Shown here piece after piece: positions 25,059 to 34,300 of a DNA stretch of 64,000 nt. Each line of letters starts with the position of its first letter. The first letter of the stretch is position 1. Under the pieces are notes generated by a model. It worked only from the letters and a program-made list of their open reading frames with translations. It did no database searches and was not told the origin of the DNA. Source of the stretch: Methylotenera_A sp044222005. GTDB lineage: Bacteria > Pseudomonadota > Gammaproteobacteria > Burkholderiales > Methylophilaceae. Made by a program: the position numbers and the translations under genes. The DNA lies in the NCBI GenBank assembly GCA_044222005.1, contig JBGANY010000003.1, forward strand, positions 62,001 to 126,000, given 5' to 3'.

Positions 25059-25901
25059 ATGGCCACATACGCAATTGGGGATATTCAGGGCTGCTACCAT
25101 GCTTTTACGGCGTTATTGTCGCGTCTGCAATTTAACCCCAAGCAAGATAAATTGTGGCTGGTGGGCGATCTAATTAATCGCGGCAGCGGCTCTCTCGAAG
25201 TGTTGCGCTGGTGCTATCAACATCAACAGTCCATCAAAATGGTGCTGGGCAATCACGATCTGCACGCGCTGGCAGTTGCCCATCAATTAAAGCCCGCGCA
25301 TAAATACGATACGCTGCAGGCTGTTATCGATGCGCCTGACGCACACGAATTGCTGACCTGGCTGCGTTATCAGCCATTATTGATTGCCCAAAATGAAAAT
25401 GGGCACGGCTATGTCATGGTGCATGCGGGCTTGCTGCCTCAGTGGACTGTAGATGAGGCACTGGCTTGCTCGCGTGAGATAGAGGCGCAGTTGCAGGCTG
25501 ATCATTACCGTGATTTTCTGGCGAATATGTACGGCAACAAGCCCAATCGCTGGCATGCTGATTTGGCAGGCATCGATAGGTATAGAATCATCACTAACTC
25601 CATGACTCGGATGCGTATTTGCACCGCGCAAGGTGAAATGGAGTTCGAATTTAAAGGCGAATTGCAGGATATTCCGCAAGGCTATATCCCCTGGTTTGAC
25701 GTGCCGGGCAGGCTGTCAGCACAGGATAATATTATTTGCGGGCACTGGTCTGCACTGGGCCTGCACCAGCGTGATAATATCCATGCGCTGGATACGGGCT
25801 GCCTATGGGGCGGTCAGCTAACCGCGATGTGTCTGGAAACAGGTGCCATCACACAGGTCGATCACGATGAAAGGGATCGTGTCAGGAAGTCAGCCTGGTG
25901 A
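25059..25901 (+). CDS. apaH: Bis(5'-nucleosyl)-tetraphosphatase, symmetrical
   Basis: Metallophosphatase that cuts Ap4A to two ADP; it also removes Np4 caps from RNA. It is 280 residues, matching E. coli ApaH. The metal-binding motifs are in order: YAIGDIQGC (GDxxG), LVGDLINRG (GDxxxRG), LGNHDLH (GNHD), MVHAG and the later CGHWSALG. The 3' end overlaps the convergent acyltransferase gene by 20 bases. Confidence 0.97.
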   Translation: MATYAIGDIQGCYHAFTALLSRLQFNPKQDKLWLVGDLINRGSGSLEVLRWCYQHQQSIKMVLGNHDLHALAVAHQLKPAHKYDTLQAVIDAPDAHELLTWLRYQPLLIAQNENGHGYVMVHAGLLPQWTVDEALACSREIEAQLQADHYRDFLANMYGNKPNRWHADLAGIDRYRIITNSMTRMRICTAQGEMEFEFKGELQDIPQGYIPWFDVPGRLSAQDNIICGHWSALGLHQRDNIHALDTGCLWGGQLTAMCLETGAITQVDHDERDRVRKSAW

Positions 25902-26631
25902 CAATGGCGTCGTATGCGCGCTGAGTCAAATCTCGCCTATTTTGACCGACAGAATTAATTGGTTCCAGGAAGTGTAATTCTATGACCGGATTTTTTTGCT
26001 TAAGTACCTTTTGCATGGATTCAATCAAAGTGGTTTCCCCGGCGTAGGCTATTTCTGTATTAATGCCACCATCTTCATTAACATAGCGTATTGCCACTGG
26101 CCAGACATGCGTATTCGCGCTGATGGCCGCCTGCAGCACGCTGCCCTTGAAAGGCAATACCAGCGTGCCCTCTGTTGTGGTACCTTCGGGGAAAAAGCAT
26201 AGATTATCGCCCGCCATCAGGCTTTCGGCGGTGATCTCTACTATGCGCCCCGCATCCTGTCGTTTGTTTCTGTCGATAAATAACGTATTGGCTTTTGTGA
26301 CTAGATAGCCAAACACCGGCCAGCTTTTAATGTCGGACTTTGCAATAAAACGCAGCGGGATCAGGCTGTTCAAGGCATGAATATCTGACCAGGAAATATG
26401 GTTTGCCACAAACATCACACCCTGAGTATCTGGCGATGGCTGCTCTCCGTAAGTGATCACCTTGATATTGAACGCGCGCAGCAATCCGCCGCACCACCAC
26501 CGGATCAGGATAAGCTGGGTGTTTTTTTTGATGACAGGCAGCACGAAAGCCGCGATTGATAACCCGGTAATCGTGTGAATGACGATACGCGATATTCGAT
26601 AAAGTCTTGTGACAGGGTTGCTTTGCTGCAA
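25882..26631 (-). CDS. olsA: 1-acylglycerol-phosphate-type O-acyltransferase, probable lyso-ornithine lipid acyltransferase
   Basis: PlsC/OlsA-family acyltransferase of 249 residues. An N-terminal hydrophobic segment (about 15-35) precedes the catalytic NHISWSD (NHx4D) motif, DIKSWPVFG and the phosphate-binding FPEGTTTEG. By sequence it could acylate lysophosphatidate. Its position one base after the OlsB-type gene makes OlsA (O-acylation of lyso-ornithine lipid) the better reading. The 20-base overlap with apaH is convergent. Confidence 0.8.
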   Translation of the reverse strand: MQQSNPVTRLYRISRIVIHTITGLSIAAFVLPVIKKNTQLILIRWWCGGLLRAFNIKVITYGEQPSPDTQGVMFVANHISWSDIHALNSLIPLRFIAKSDIKSWPVFGYLVTKANTLFIDRNKRQDAGRIVEITAESLMAGDNLCFFPEGTTTEGTLVLPFKGSVLQAAISANTHVWPVAIRYVNEDGGINTEIAYAGETTLIESMQKVLKQKNPVIELHFLEPINSVGQNRRDLTQRAYDAIVTRLTS

Positions 26632-26632
26632 A

Positions 26633-27394
26633 TTATTTTAAGAAATGCGATGCATATCTGCTGTTGATTTTAGATAAAGGTAACATTACCAGCATATCGG
26701 CTGAGTTGAAATAGGCATCCCATGCCGGCTCGCCGCAAATATACGCGCCAAGACGCAAATAGCCTTTGATCAGTGGTGGGCAGGCGATTTGCATTTCTTT
26801 ATTTAACGAGGCCATTGGCAACGGGTTATGGGGAAATACGCGATACTCGGACGGTGACAAATATTCATCTTTCAGTTTGTGGTACAGGCTGGCGGCCATG
26901 TGTCCGCCATCGTGCATCGGTACGCTGGCGCAACCTATCATGTATTCATAATTATGCATCTGCATATACCTGGCCAAGCCTGCCCACAACATGGTAATGG
27001 TGCCGCCGTTGCGATAGTTTTGATGCACGCATGCGCGTCCGACTTCCACGGTGCTTTTGAACAAATGTGCGAGCCGGCTTAGATCAAATTCGCCGGCAGA
27101 ATAATAGCCGCCAGCCTCGTTGGCCTGATGCGGACATAAAATACGGTAAGTGCCGATGACCTGGTTTGTTGTGCTTTCGCGCACTAATAGATGGTCGCAA
27201 TACGCGTCAAATCCATCAATATCCAAGCCGCCAGTGCCAGAAAGCTCGGCGCCCAATTCTTCGGCAAACACCTTATAGCGCAGGCGCTGCGCCTCGGCGA
27301 CTTCCGCCGGATTACGTGCAAGGCTGATATAAAGCCTTTTTTGCTGAGGACTAGCTAGTTGAGGGTTTTGTTTTAGCGCGAATTGTTCAATCAT
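26633..27394 (-). CDS. olsB: L-ornithine N-alpha-acyltransferase (OlsB type)
   Basis: GNAT-like acyltransferase of 253 residues. The N-terminal half has RLRYKVFAEELGAEL, GLDIDGFDAYCDHLLV and VGTYRIL-type blocks (here VIGTYRIL). The middle has EVGRACVHQNYRNGGTI (acyl-ACP site) and IGCASVPMHD. This is the OlsB/haemolysin acyltransferase family that makes lyso-ornithine lipid from ornithine and 3-hydroxyacyl-ACP. With olsA it forms a two-gene ornithine-lipid operon. Ribosome site GGAGAG is seven bases before the ATG and lies in an inverted repeat; a Pho-box-like array is upstream. Confidence 0.83.
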   Translation of the reverse strand: MIEQFALKQNPQLASPQQKRLYISLARNPAEVAEAQRLRYKVFAEELGAELSGTGGLDIDGFDAYCDHLLVRESTTNQVIGTYRILCPHQANEAGGYYSAGEFDLSRLAHLFKSTVEVGRACVHQNYRNGGTITMLWAGLARYMQMHNYEYMIGCASVPMHDGGHMAASLYHKLKDEYLSPSEYRVFPHNPLPMASLNKEMQIACPPLIKGYLRLGAYICGEPAWDAYFNSADMLVMLPLSKINSRYASHFLK

Positions 27395-27430
27395 AACATC
27401 TCTCCGAATGTGGTTTGGAGAGATGTTATG
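27392..27430 (-). promoter_or_regulatory. 14-bp perfect inverted repeat covering the olsB ribosome site and start codon
   Basis: CATAACATCTCTCC (27392-27405) and GGAGAGATGTTATG (27417-27430) are exact reverse complements separated by 11 bases. In the olsB direction the 3' arm contains both GGAGAG and the ATG. Transcripts beginning upstream would hide the initiation region in a 14-bp hairpin. The 5' arm also contains a -10-like CATAACAT, so a start inside the arm would abolish the hairpin. Confidence 0.75.
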
Positions 27431-27438
27431 CAGTCATC

Positions 27439-27477
27439 GTGAATTAATCATGAAAATTAAATGACCAAATGATGACA
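27439..27477 (-). promoter_or_regulatory. Probable Pho box upstream of olsB
   Basis: On the minus strand the hexamers TGTCAT, GGTCAT, TTTCAT and a weaker ATTCAC begin at 27477, 27466, 27455 and 27444. The 11-base period is exact and the spacers are AT-rich, as in PhoB-binding direct repeats. The array ends about 45 bases before the olsB start, suiting PhoB activation of ornithine-lipid synthesis during phosphate limitation (an inference from known OlsB regulation in rhizobia). Confidence 0.6.
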
Positions 27478-27497
27478 ATTAATTCTGGTTTGTTTTG

Positions 27498-27950
27498 TTA
27501 ATGCGTTACGCGTGATGTATCGCCACCTTCCACAATGCGTACTTTATCGCCCGGGCGAAACTCTTCATCCGCTTCTTGCACAATCGCAATCATGGCGCCA
27601 CCATCCAGCTTTACGGTGATTTCCAGCGCGTCCTTGCGTGTCACGCCTTCTTCGATTGCAGAACCTGCAATACCGCCTGCCACTGCGCCAATCACCGCAC
27701 CAATCGCACTGCCGCGACCATGCCCAACGGAACTGCCGGCAATACCGCCCACGGCGCCGCCTGCCACAGTGCCGACAGGTGATTTAGTGCCTTCCAGTTT
27801 AACGGTACGCACACTTTCAACAACGCCCGTTTTTACGGTCTGCACTTTACGCGCATCATCGCGTTTGTATACGCTTCCGGAGTTGGAACTGGCGCATGCG
27901 GCTAAAAAAACAGCTAAAAATGCTACCAGTAATAGTTTCAAAATTCTCAT
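27498..27950 (-). CDS. Glycine-zipper outer-membrane lipoprotein (SlyB-like)
   Basis: Lipoprotein of 150 residues with lipobox LAAC (Cys19). It has a central glycine-zipper pair (about 62-100, GGAVGGIAGSSVGHGRG and GAVAGGIAGSAIEEG) and a C-terminal small beta domain (ITVKLDGGAMIAIVQ, FRPGDKVRIVEGG). This is the SlyB/Pcp design, thought to stabilise the outer membrane. GGAG ribosome site is present. It is followed on the same strand by the ols genes but separated by the Pho-box region. Confidence 0.85.
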   Translation of the reverse strand: MRILKLLLVAFLAVFLAACASSNSGSVYKRDDARKVQTVKTGVVESVRTVKLEGTKSPVGTVAGGAVGGIAGSSVGHGRGSAIGAVIGAVAGGIAGSAIEEGVTRKDALEITVKLDGGAMIAIVQEADEEFRPGDKVRIVEGGDTSRVTH

Positions 27951-27975
27951 GAGTTGCTCCTAAATAAATACTGTA

Positions 27976-28929
27976 TTAAGCCAGCTTTTCTTCGGCCGCC
28001 ACTTGTTGGACAAGTGCCCGCGTATAAACGTTTTCGATTTCTTCGCGTGTCGGTTTATGGTTCTGTCCGCCGCGGCTGGCGATCTTAATCGCCCCCATGG
28101 TGGAGGCCAGTCGACCGCAGGTTGGCCAGTCCCAGCCATTGGCAATGCCATACAGCAAACCCGCACGATAAGCATCACCGCAGCCCGTCGGGTCGACAAT
28201 CTTGTCCGCCTTAACGCACGGAACCTCAAAACGTTGACCATCCGCATAAATGTGCGAACCATTGCCTCCTAAAGTTACAATAAGTGCTTCTACTTTAGTG
28301 GCAAGCTGTTCCAGGTTAAGCCCTGTTTTGTCCTGAATGATTTGAGACTCGTAGTCATTCACTGCCAGATAGGTTGCCATTTCAATAAATTGCAGTAATT
28401 CTTCACCATTAAACATCGGCAGGCCTTGTCCAGGGTCAAACATGAACGGAATTCCTGCTTCGAAGCATTCGCGCGCGTGCTGAAACATGCCGTCCCGACC
28501 ATCTGGCGCGATAATCGCCAGCGTTACATCGTTTGCATTTTTCACACTATTCTGGTGCGATTCCACCATCGCGCCGGGATGAAACGCGGTAATCTGATTG
28601 TCATCCATGTCAGTAGTAATAAATGCCTGTGCGGTGAAGCTGTGATCGATTTGTTTGATATGGGCTGTGTTTAAGTTGTTTTGATTCAGCCAGTGGGTGT
28701 ATGGTGCAAAGTCCTGGCCGACGGTCGCCATGATCAGCGGTTTGCCATCCAGCAACTGCAAGTTGTAGGCGATATTGCCTGCGGTGCCGCCAAACTCACG
28801 GCGCATTTCTGGCACATAAAACGCCACGCTTAAGGCGTGAATTTTATCCGGCAAGATATGATTTTTGAATTGATCCTGAAACACCATAATGGTGTCAAAA
28901 GCAAGTGAGCCGCAAATGAGAATATGCAT
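27976..28929 (-). CDS. PfkB family carbohydrate/nucleoside kinase
   Basis: Ribokinase-fold kinase of 317 residues. The N-terminal signature is FGGTAGNIAYNLQLLDGKP and the C-terminal signature DPTGCGDAYRAGLLYG contains the catalytic Asp. Substrate specificity cannot be read from these motifs; adenosine- or sugar-kinase activity is possible. It is downstream of the TetR gene by 59 bases on the same strand and may be co-transcribed. Confidence 0.85.
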   Translation of the reverse strand: MHILICGSLAFDTIMVFQDQFKNHILPDKIHALSVAFYVPEMRREFGGTAGNIAYNLQLLDGKPLIMATVGQDFAPYTHWLNQNNLNTAHIKQIDHSFTAQAFITTDMDDNQITAFHPGAMVESHQNSVKNANDVTLAIIAPDGRDGMFQHARECFEAGIPFMFDPGQGLPMFNGEELLQFIEMATYLAVNDYESQIIQDKTGLNLEQLATKVEALIVTLGGNGSHIYADGQRFEVPCVKADKIVDPTGCGDAYRAGLLYGIANGWDWPTCGRLASTMGAIKIASRGGQNHKPTREEIENVYTRALVQQVAAEEKLA

Positions 28930-28988
28930 GTGAATATCGACTTAGATTAAAACGATATTATCTTGTAGCAGAGGCAGTTAAAGCAAGC

Positions 28989-29552
28989 TTAAGCTTTAAT
29001 GGCGCCGTCAATCAGTATTTTAGCTGCACTTTTGGCGTATTTCATCGCACCGGAACCACGCTGCATCTGCTCAGCTTGCACGGCGCCTTCAAATAATAAT
29101 GACAATTGCAACGCCAGGCCTTCGGCATCTTTGATATTTGCTTCAGTCGCGAGTTTGCTTATAAATTGCCTGAATTCTCGCGATTGCTGCGATGAAAGCT
29201 GGTGAATCGGGTTTTCTTCATTAGGAAACTCAGCTGAGGCTTTGATAAAAGCGACGCCAATAAATTGTGGAGAACTGATCCATTCTTCAATGTGATCAAA
29301 TAACTGTTGAATTTTATCGCTGGGTTTTCTGCTGCTGGAATTAAGTTTCTCATCCAGCCAGCGCTGAAAATCTTGCTGGCTTTTTTGCAGTACTTCCAGT
29401 ATCAACGCTTCTTTGGTGCGGAAATATTTGTACAGCGTCATTTTAGTGGTGCCTGCGACCGCAACAATATTGTCTACGCCGGTTGAGTTAATGCCCTGTG
29501 TTTGAAACAGACTGGTTGCGGTGCTGAGTATTTTTTCGCGTAATACAGACAT
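28989..29552 (-). CDS. TetR/AcrR family transcriptional regulator
   Basis: A protein of 187 residues. The N-terminal TetR helix-turn-helix (about 5-52) reads ILSTATSLFQTQG, STGVDNIVAVAG and TKMTLYKYFRTKEALI. The C-terminal effector/dimerisation domain (about 78-187) includes LFDHIEEWISSPQF and MKYAKSAAKILIDGA. That second domain resembles the cytoplasmic half of the membrane protein encoded immediately upstream. A palindrome 9-24 bases before the start is a probable autoregulatory operator. The ligand is unknown. Confidence 0.93.
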   Translation of the reverse strand: MSVLREKILSTATSLFQTQGINSTGVDNIVAVAGTTKMTLYKYFRTKEALILEVLQKSQQDFQRWLDEKLNSSSRKPSDKIQQLFDHIEEWISSPQFIGVAFIKASAEFPNEENPIHQLSSQQSREFRQFISKLATEANIKDAEGLALQLSLLFEGAVQAEQMQRGSGAMKYAKSAAKILIDGAIKA

Positions 29553-29560
29553 GCGTGAAT

Positions 29561-29576
29561 TATACTAGACAGTATA
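29561..29576. promoter_or_regulatory. Palindromic operator candidate of the TetR regulator
   Basis: TATACT-AGAC-AGTATA: perfect 6-bp half-sites with a 4-bp centre, between the TetR gene and the upstream membrane-protein gene. Its distance of nine bases from the TetR start codon is suitable for repression of transcription or initiation by the regulator itself. Confidence 0.6.
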
Positions 29577-29600
29577 GAGCGGCTGCAATCATTATTAATG

Positions 29601-30356
29601 TTAGCTGGTAGAGTTGGCCATCAGCATGGGGGTGTAGTTGCAGCGGGTTTTTTCAATCAGTTCCATGGCCATTTTTTGTTCGTATGGGTCGGTGGAAACC
29701 TGGCCATTCACTACAATGTTGATGTAAATGCCTTTGAGGTTGTCCGGCAGCTGTAAAGCCTCGAAATAGTAGCAGGTGCCGTGACGCATCTGCTCAATGC
29801 GTGCAATCAGGGCCGCAGTCTGTTCCGGGCTGGCGATTGATCCGGAAGTGGCCGAAACAGGTTGTACCAGTGGCTGCGAGAAGGCAATTTGTTGTATCTT
29901 CGTGGCTTGGCTTGAGTTCAGTATCAGTAAGGATCCCGCAACAATGATGGTGCCCGCAAAGCTGGCAGCGATTGCATACGCGGACGGTTTTGTAATACGA
30001 AATTCTTTTTTTGTTTGCGCGGAAATCAGGGCATTCGCGGCATTTTTGGCATGGCGCATGCTGTTATGATTATTGGCCTGCAGTTTTTCTTGCACTGCTG
30101 CAACTGCCATAAAATAGAGCTGATTTGCCAGCATTTCTGGCATGGCTGCGCCGGCTTTAGCGGCTTCAGAGGCCAAAAAATTTCGTAAAAGGGGCGCCTG
30201 TGTGGATGAAGAAAATTCATTACGCACCTGTTCTTGGATACTGGGTGCTTCCAGCCAGTCCTCCAGAATATCAAACAGGCTCAGTAAGCGCCCATGCGGC
30301 GTCTGGCTTGATTTCTCAAGCATCCTGATCAGCCAGTCCGAATTTAGAATGTCCAT
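29601..30356 (-). CDS. Membrane protein with cytoplasmic TetR-type effector domain lacking DNA-binding region
   Basis: A 251-residue protein of unusual design. Residues about 21-115 align by eye with residues 79-184 of the neighbouring TetR regulator. LFDILEDWLEAPSI matches LFDHIEEWISSPQF, LANQLYFMAVAAVQ matches LALQLSLLFEGAVQ, and MRHAKNAANALISAQ matches MKYAKSAAKILIDGA. No helix-turn-helix precedes it. A single transmembrane helix follows (about 124-147), then a roughly 100-residue extracytoplasmic part with Cys195 and Cys239. It is seven bases after hemJ. I infer duplication of a TetR C-terminal domain onto a membrane anchor; the function is unknown. Confidence 0.72.
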   Translation of the reverse strand: MDILNSDWLIRMLEKSSQTPHGRLLSLFDILEDWLEAPSIQEQVRNEFSSSTQAPLLRNFLASEAAKAGAAMPEMLANQLYFMAVAAVQEKLQANNHNSMRHAKNAANALISAQTKKEFRITKPSAYAIAASFAGTIIVAGSLLILNSSQATKIQQIAFSQPLVQPVSATSGSIASPEQTAALIARIEQMRHGTCYYFEALQLPDNLKGIYINIVVNGQVSTDPYEQKMAMELIEKTRCNYTPMLMANSTS

Positions 30357-30363
30357 GGAACCT

Positions 30364-30774
30364 TTAGAAAGGTTTAACTATCACCAGAATAACTACCGCA
30401 AACAATATTAACACAGGAATCTCATTAAACCAGCGATACCAGACATGGCTGCGGATATTGCTGCCAGCTTTGAAATCGCGCATGAGCTTGCCGCAATACA
30501 GGTGGTAAGCAACCAGGCCGGCAACCAATACCAGCTTGACATGCAGCCATGCCCCGGTAATGCCGTAACCTAGCCATAACCATAGCCCAAATACAATGGC
30601 CAGAACGGCTAACGGCAGCATGAAACGATAGAGTTTATGTTCCATCATGGTCAGGCGCTCAAGCGTGGCTGCATCGTTGACCATGGCATGGTTTACAAAG
30701 AGCCTGGGCAGATAAAACAGCCCCGCAAACCAGCTGGTGACAAAAATAAGGTGCAGCGATTTAATCCACAACAT
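30364..30774 (-). CDS. hemJ: Protoporphyrinogen IX oxidase HemJ
   Basis: HemJ (UPF0093/CopD-like) membrane enzyme that oxidises protoporphyrinogen IX in haem synthesis. It is 136 residues with four helices. The conserved His in WIKSLHLIFVTSWFAGLFYLPR and the later Lys in WLHVKLVLV are present, as is the terminal RWFNEIPVLIL. ATGA overlap with the tlpA stop indicates coupled translation. Confidence 0.88.
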   Translation of the reverse strand: MLWIKSLHLIFVTSWFAGLFYLPRLFVNHAMVNDAATLERLTMMEHKLYRFMLPLAVLAIVFGLWLWLGYGITGAWLHVKLVLVAGLVAYHLYCGKLMRDFKAGSNIRSHVWYRWFNEIPVLILFAVVILVIVKPF

Positions 30775-31268
30775 CAGCTAAGCTCTCTATCAAGTAATTG
30801 ATTTAATTTGGTAAAATCCAGCTCGCCAACGCTGTATTGTAATTGCTTGCCTTGTTTGTCAAAAATGTAAGCGGTGGGGGTTAGATTTACACCGCCAAAT
30901 TTGTTTGTAATTTCGCTGAAGCCATCGTGCATCACGGGGAAAGGTAGTGCTTTTTGTGTTGCGTAATTCAGCACTTGTGCGGGCGGGTCACCTGGCATGG
31001 CCACCGCAATCACCTCAAAGCCTTTGCCTTTGTAAGCATTGTAAGTGTTAACCAGACTCGGCATTTCTTTAACGCAGACACCGCAATCTGTTGACCAGAA
31101 ATTCACCAGGACCACTTTGCCTTTTAAATCGGTCATGCTGATCTGTTTACCTTGGATGGTGGTAAAAGTGACGTCGGGTGCTTGCGGGTCTCTGCTTGGG
31201 TTAAACACCAAAACTGCCAGCAAGGCCAAAATGGCAAATGGAACGATCAATTTTTTCAACATGGGCAT
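30774..31268 (-). CDS. TlpA/ResA-family thiol-disulphide oxidoreductase
   Basis: Membrane-tethered periplasmic thioredoxin of 164 residues. An N-terminal helix (about 5-22) leads to the thioredoxin fold with active site CGVC (Cys62, Cys65 in STDCGVCVKEMP) and cis-Pro block LTPTAYIFDKQG. Such proteins reduce apocytochrome or Sco thiols; the neighbouring hemJ fits a haem-related role, but the partner is not shown. Confidence 0.9.
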   Translation of the reverse strand: MPMLKKLIVPFAILALLAVLVFNPSRDPQAPDVTFTTIQGKQISMTDLKGKVVLVNFWSTDCGVCVKEMPSLVNTYNAYKGKGFEVIAVAMPGDPPAQVLNYATQKALPFPVMHDGFSEITNKFGGVNLTPTAYIFDKQGKQLQYSVGELDFTKLNQLLDRELS

Positions 31269-31351
31269 GCGCTGATTTTAACGCCTTTTGCAGCAAAACG
31301 GTGCGTAATAACCACTGTTAGTTTGCAGTTATTTCGCGGCTTACAGCATGA

Positions 31352-31357
31352 TATAAT
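31352..31357 (+). promoter_or_regulatory. -10 element of the FAD/Fe-S oxidoreductase gene
   Basis: A perfect TATAAT preceded by TGA (extended -10, TGATATAAT), 35 bases before the start codon of the oxidoreductase. The -35 candidate TTATTT 17 bases upstream is weak, as expected for an extended -10 promoter. Confidence 0.6.
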
Positions 31358-31392
31358 CCGCCTTTAATTTGCCATGAGTATGATCACACTTA

Positions 31393-34300
31393 ATGAACGC
31401 GCCTATTCCTGCCGAACTTCTTCAAGCTGAACCCATTCCAGCAACCCGCTTACGCGAAATCCCATACAACTACACCTCGTTTTCAGACCGCGAAATCGTT
31501 ATCCGGTTTCTGGGCGAAGATATCTGGGATATTCTGAACGAGTTGCGCGGCGAGCGCAAAACCGGCCGCAGTGCGCGCATGCTGTTCGAGGTGCTGGGCG
31601 ATTTATGGGTGGTTTCTCGCAACCCTTATTTACAGGATGATCTGCTGGATAACCCAAAGCGCCGCAAAGCCTTGATCGATGCGCTGCATCATCGTATCCA
31701 TGCGATAGATGAGCGCAACATAATTGTTGCAGGCAATCAAAAAGTTGCCAGCAATGAAAAAGTACAAAAACTGATAACCGCCGCTAAAGCAGCGGTGGAG
31801 AAGTTTGCCGAAGATTTCCGTCAAACCTATGATTTGCGCAAAAAAGCGTTCAGTAAACTCAGCAAAATCACGCGTAAGGATAACATTCAGTTTGATGGTC
31901 TGGCGCGTGTCTCGCATGTGACCGATGCGACTGACTGGCGTGTCGAATATCCGTTTGTGGTGCTGAACCCGGATACGGAAATTGAAATCGCTGCCTTGGT
32001 AAAAGCATGTATCGAGCTTGGCCTGACCGTAATTCCGCGCGGGGGCGGCACAGGCTATACCGGGGGTGCAGTTCCGCTGACGCCGCTTTCAGCTGTCATC
32101 AATACAGAAAAACTGGATCAGCATTCCGGCGTGCAGATGCGCACATTGCCGGGTGTAGCCAGACAGGTGGCCACCATTGAATGCGGTGCAGGCGTGGTGA
32201 CGCGCCGTGCTATGGAAGCCGCCAGTGATGCGGGGCTGGAATTTGCCTGCGACCCGACTTCGGCCGATGCGTGCTGTATCGGCGGCAACGTGGCGATGAA
32301 CGCGGGCGGCAAAAAGGCCGTGCTGTGGGGTACGGCGCTGGATAATCTTGCCTCATGGCGCATGGTGACGCCTGATGCCGAGTGGCTTGAGGTGGAGCGT
32401 CTGGATCACAATTTAGGCAAAATTCACGATATCGAAACCGCGCATTTCAAAATCAGCCGGTATGCCGAGGACATGAAAACCTTGCTGGGGGAGCCGGAAA
32501 TCCTGGAAATTTCGGGGCCGAGTTTCCGTAAGGTGGGCTTGGGTAAAGATGTTACCGATAAATTCCTGAGCGGCCTGCCGGGGGTGCAGAAAGAGGGCTG
32601 CGATGGCCTGATCACCAGTGCCACCTTCATTCTGCACCGCATGCCCAAGCATGTGCGTACCCTTGCGTTGGAGTTCTTTGGCAATGTTTCAAACGCTGTG
32701 CCAGCGATTGTCGAGATTAAAGATTATCTCGACGCTACCGCCAAAAAGGATCCCGCCGTGATTATGGCTGGCCTGGAGCACATGGATGAGCGTTACATCA
32801 AAGCGGTAGGCTACGCAACCAAAGCCGCACGTCAGCAGCGCCCAAAAATGGTGTTGATTGCCGATATCGCATCCGATGATGAAAATGCAGTGGGCGAGGT
32901 TGCATCTGCCATGGTGCGCATGTGTAACGCGCGCGATGGCGAAGGGTTTATTGCGGTTTCAAGTGAAGCGCGCAAAAAATTCTGGTTGGATCGTGCACGT
33001 ACTGCCGCCATCGCCAAGCATACCAATGCCTTTAAAATTAACGAAGACGTGGTGATTCCATTGCCGAGACTAGGTGATTATTCAGATGGCATCGAGCGTA
33101 TTAACATTGAGCTTTCTATCAACAACAAGCTTAAGTTATTAGATGCGCTGGAAGCCTTTATGCAAGGCGAATTGCCGCTGCAAGCAGATGAAGACGGCAA
33201 CGGCGACGTGCAAATGGTGCACGAGAAACAAGCCATGACTTTACAGCTGTTACACAATTTGCGCAGCCGCTGGAGCTTGATCTTGAATAACCTGGACGCG
33301 CCTGTTACAGCGCTAGGCGAGCTTGGTGAGCCGCATAAAAAATACGAAAACGTATTCCGCGCGGTGCAATCTTACGATTTACGCATCTCCTGGAGGCGTG
33401 AACTGAAACGCCCGATGGAGGAGATTTTTGCCGGTCGCGAATATCAGAAAATCCTCAACCGCTGTGACGAGATTCACAAAAGTGTGCTGAAAAGCCGCGT
33501 GTTTATTGCCTTGCACATGCACGCGGGTGACGGTAACGTACATACTAACATTCCGGTTAACTCAGATGATTACGGCATGATGCAGGATGCGCATACCGCC
33601 GTGGCGCGTGTGATGGCGCTGGCAAAAAGCCTGAACGGCGTGATTTCGGGCGAGCACGGCATCGGCATTACCAAAATGGAGTTTCTGGATCAATCCACCA
33701 TCGACACATTCACCGCCTACAAAAACAAGGTAGACCCGAACGGCCGCTTCAACAAAGGCAAGCTGTTAGCCGGCTCGGGGCTGGAAAACGCCTATACGCC
33801 CAGCTTCGGCTTGTTGGAGCAGGAATCCATCATCATGGAGCAATCTGCCATTGGCGAGATTGCCGATGACATTTCAGACTGTTTGCGTTGCGGTAAGTGT
33901 AAGCCGGTATGCAGCACCCATGTGCCGCGCGCAAACTTGTTATATAGCCCGCGCAACAAGATTTTAGGCACATCTTTATTGATAGAAGCTTTCTTGTACG
34001 AAGAGCAAACTCGTCGCGGCATTTCGCTCAAACATTTTGATGAATTCAATGATGTGGCGGATCACTGTACTGTATGTCACCGCTGCGAAAAACCATGTCC
34101 GGTCGATATCGATTTTGGTGACGTATCCATCAAGATGCGCAATTTCTTAAGAGACCAGGGTAAAAAGAAATTCAACCCAGGCACGGCAGCTGGCATGCTG
34201 TTCCTGAATGCCAAAGATCCGGCCACGATCAAATTTTTACGTACCACCATGATAGGCTGGGGCTATAAGGCGCAGAATATCGCGCACACACTGGCAAAAC

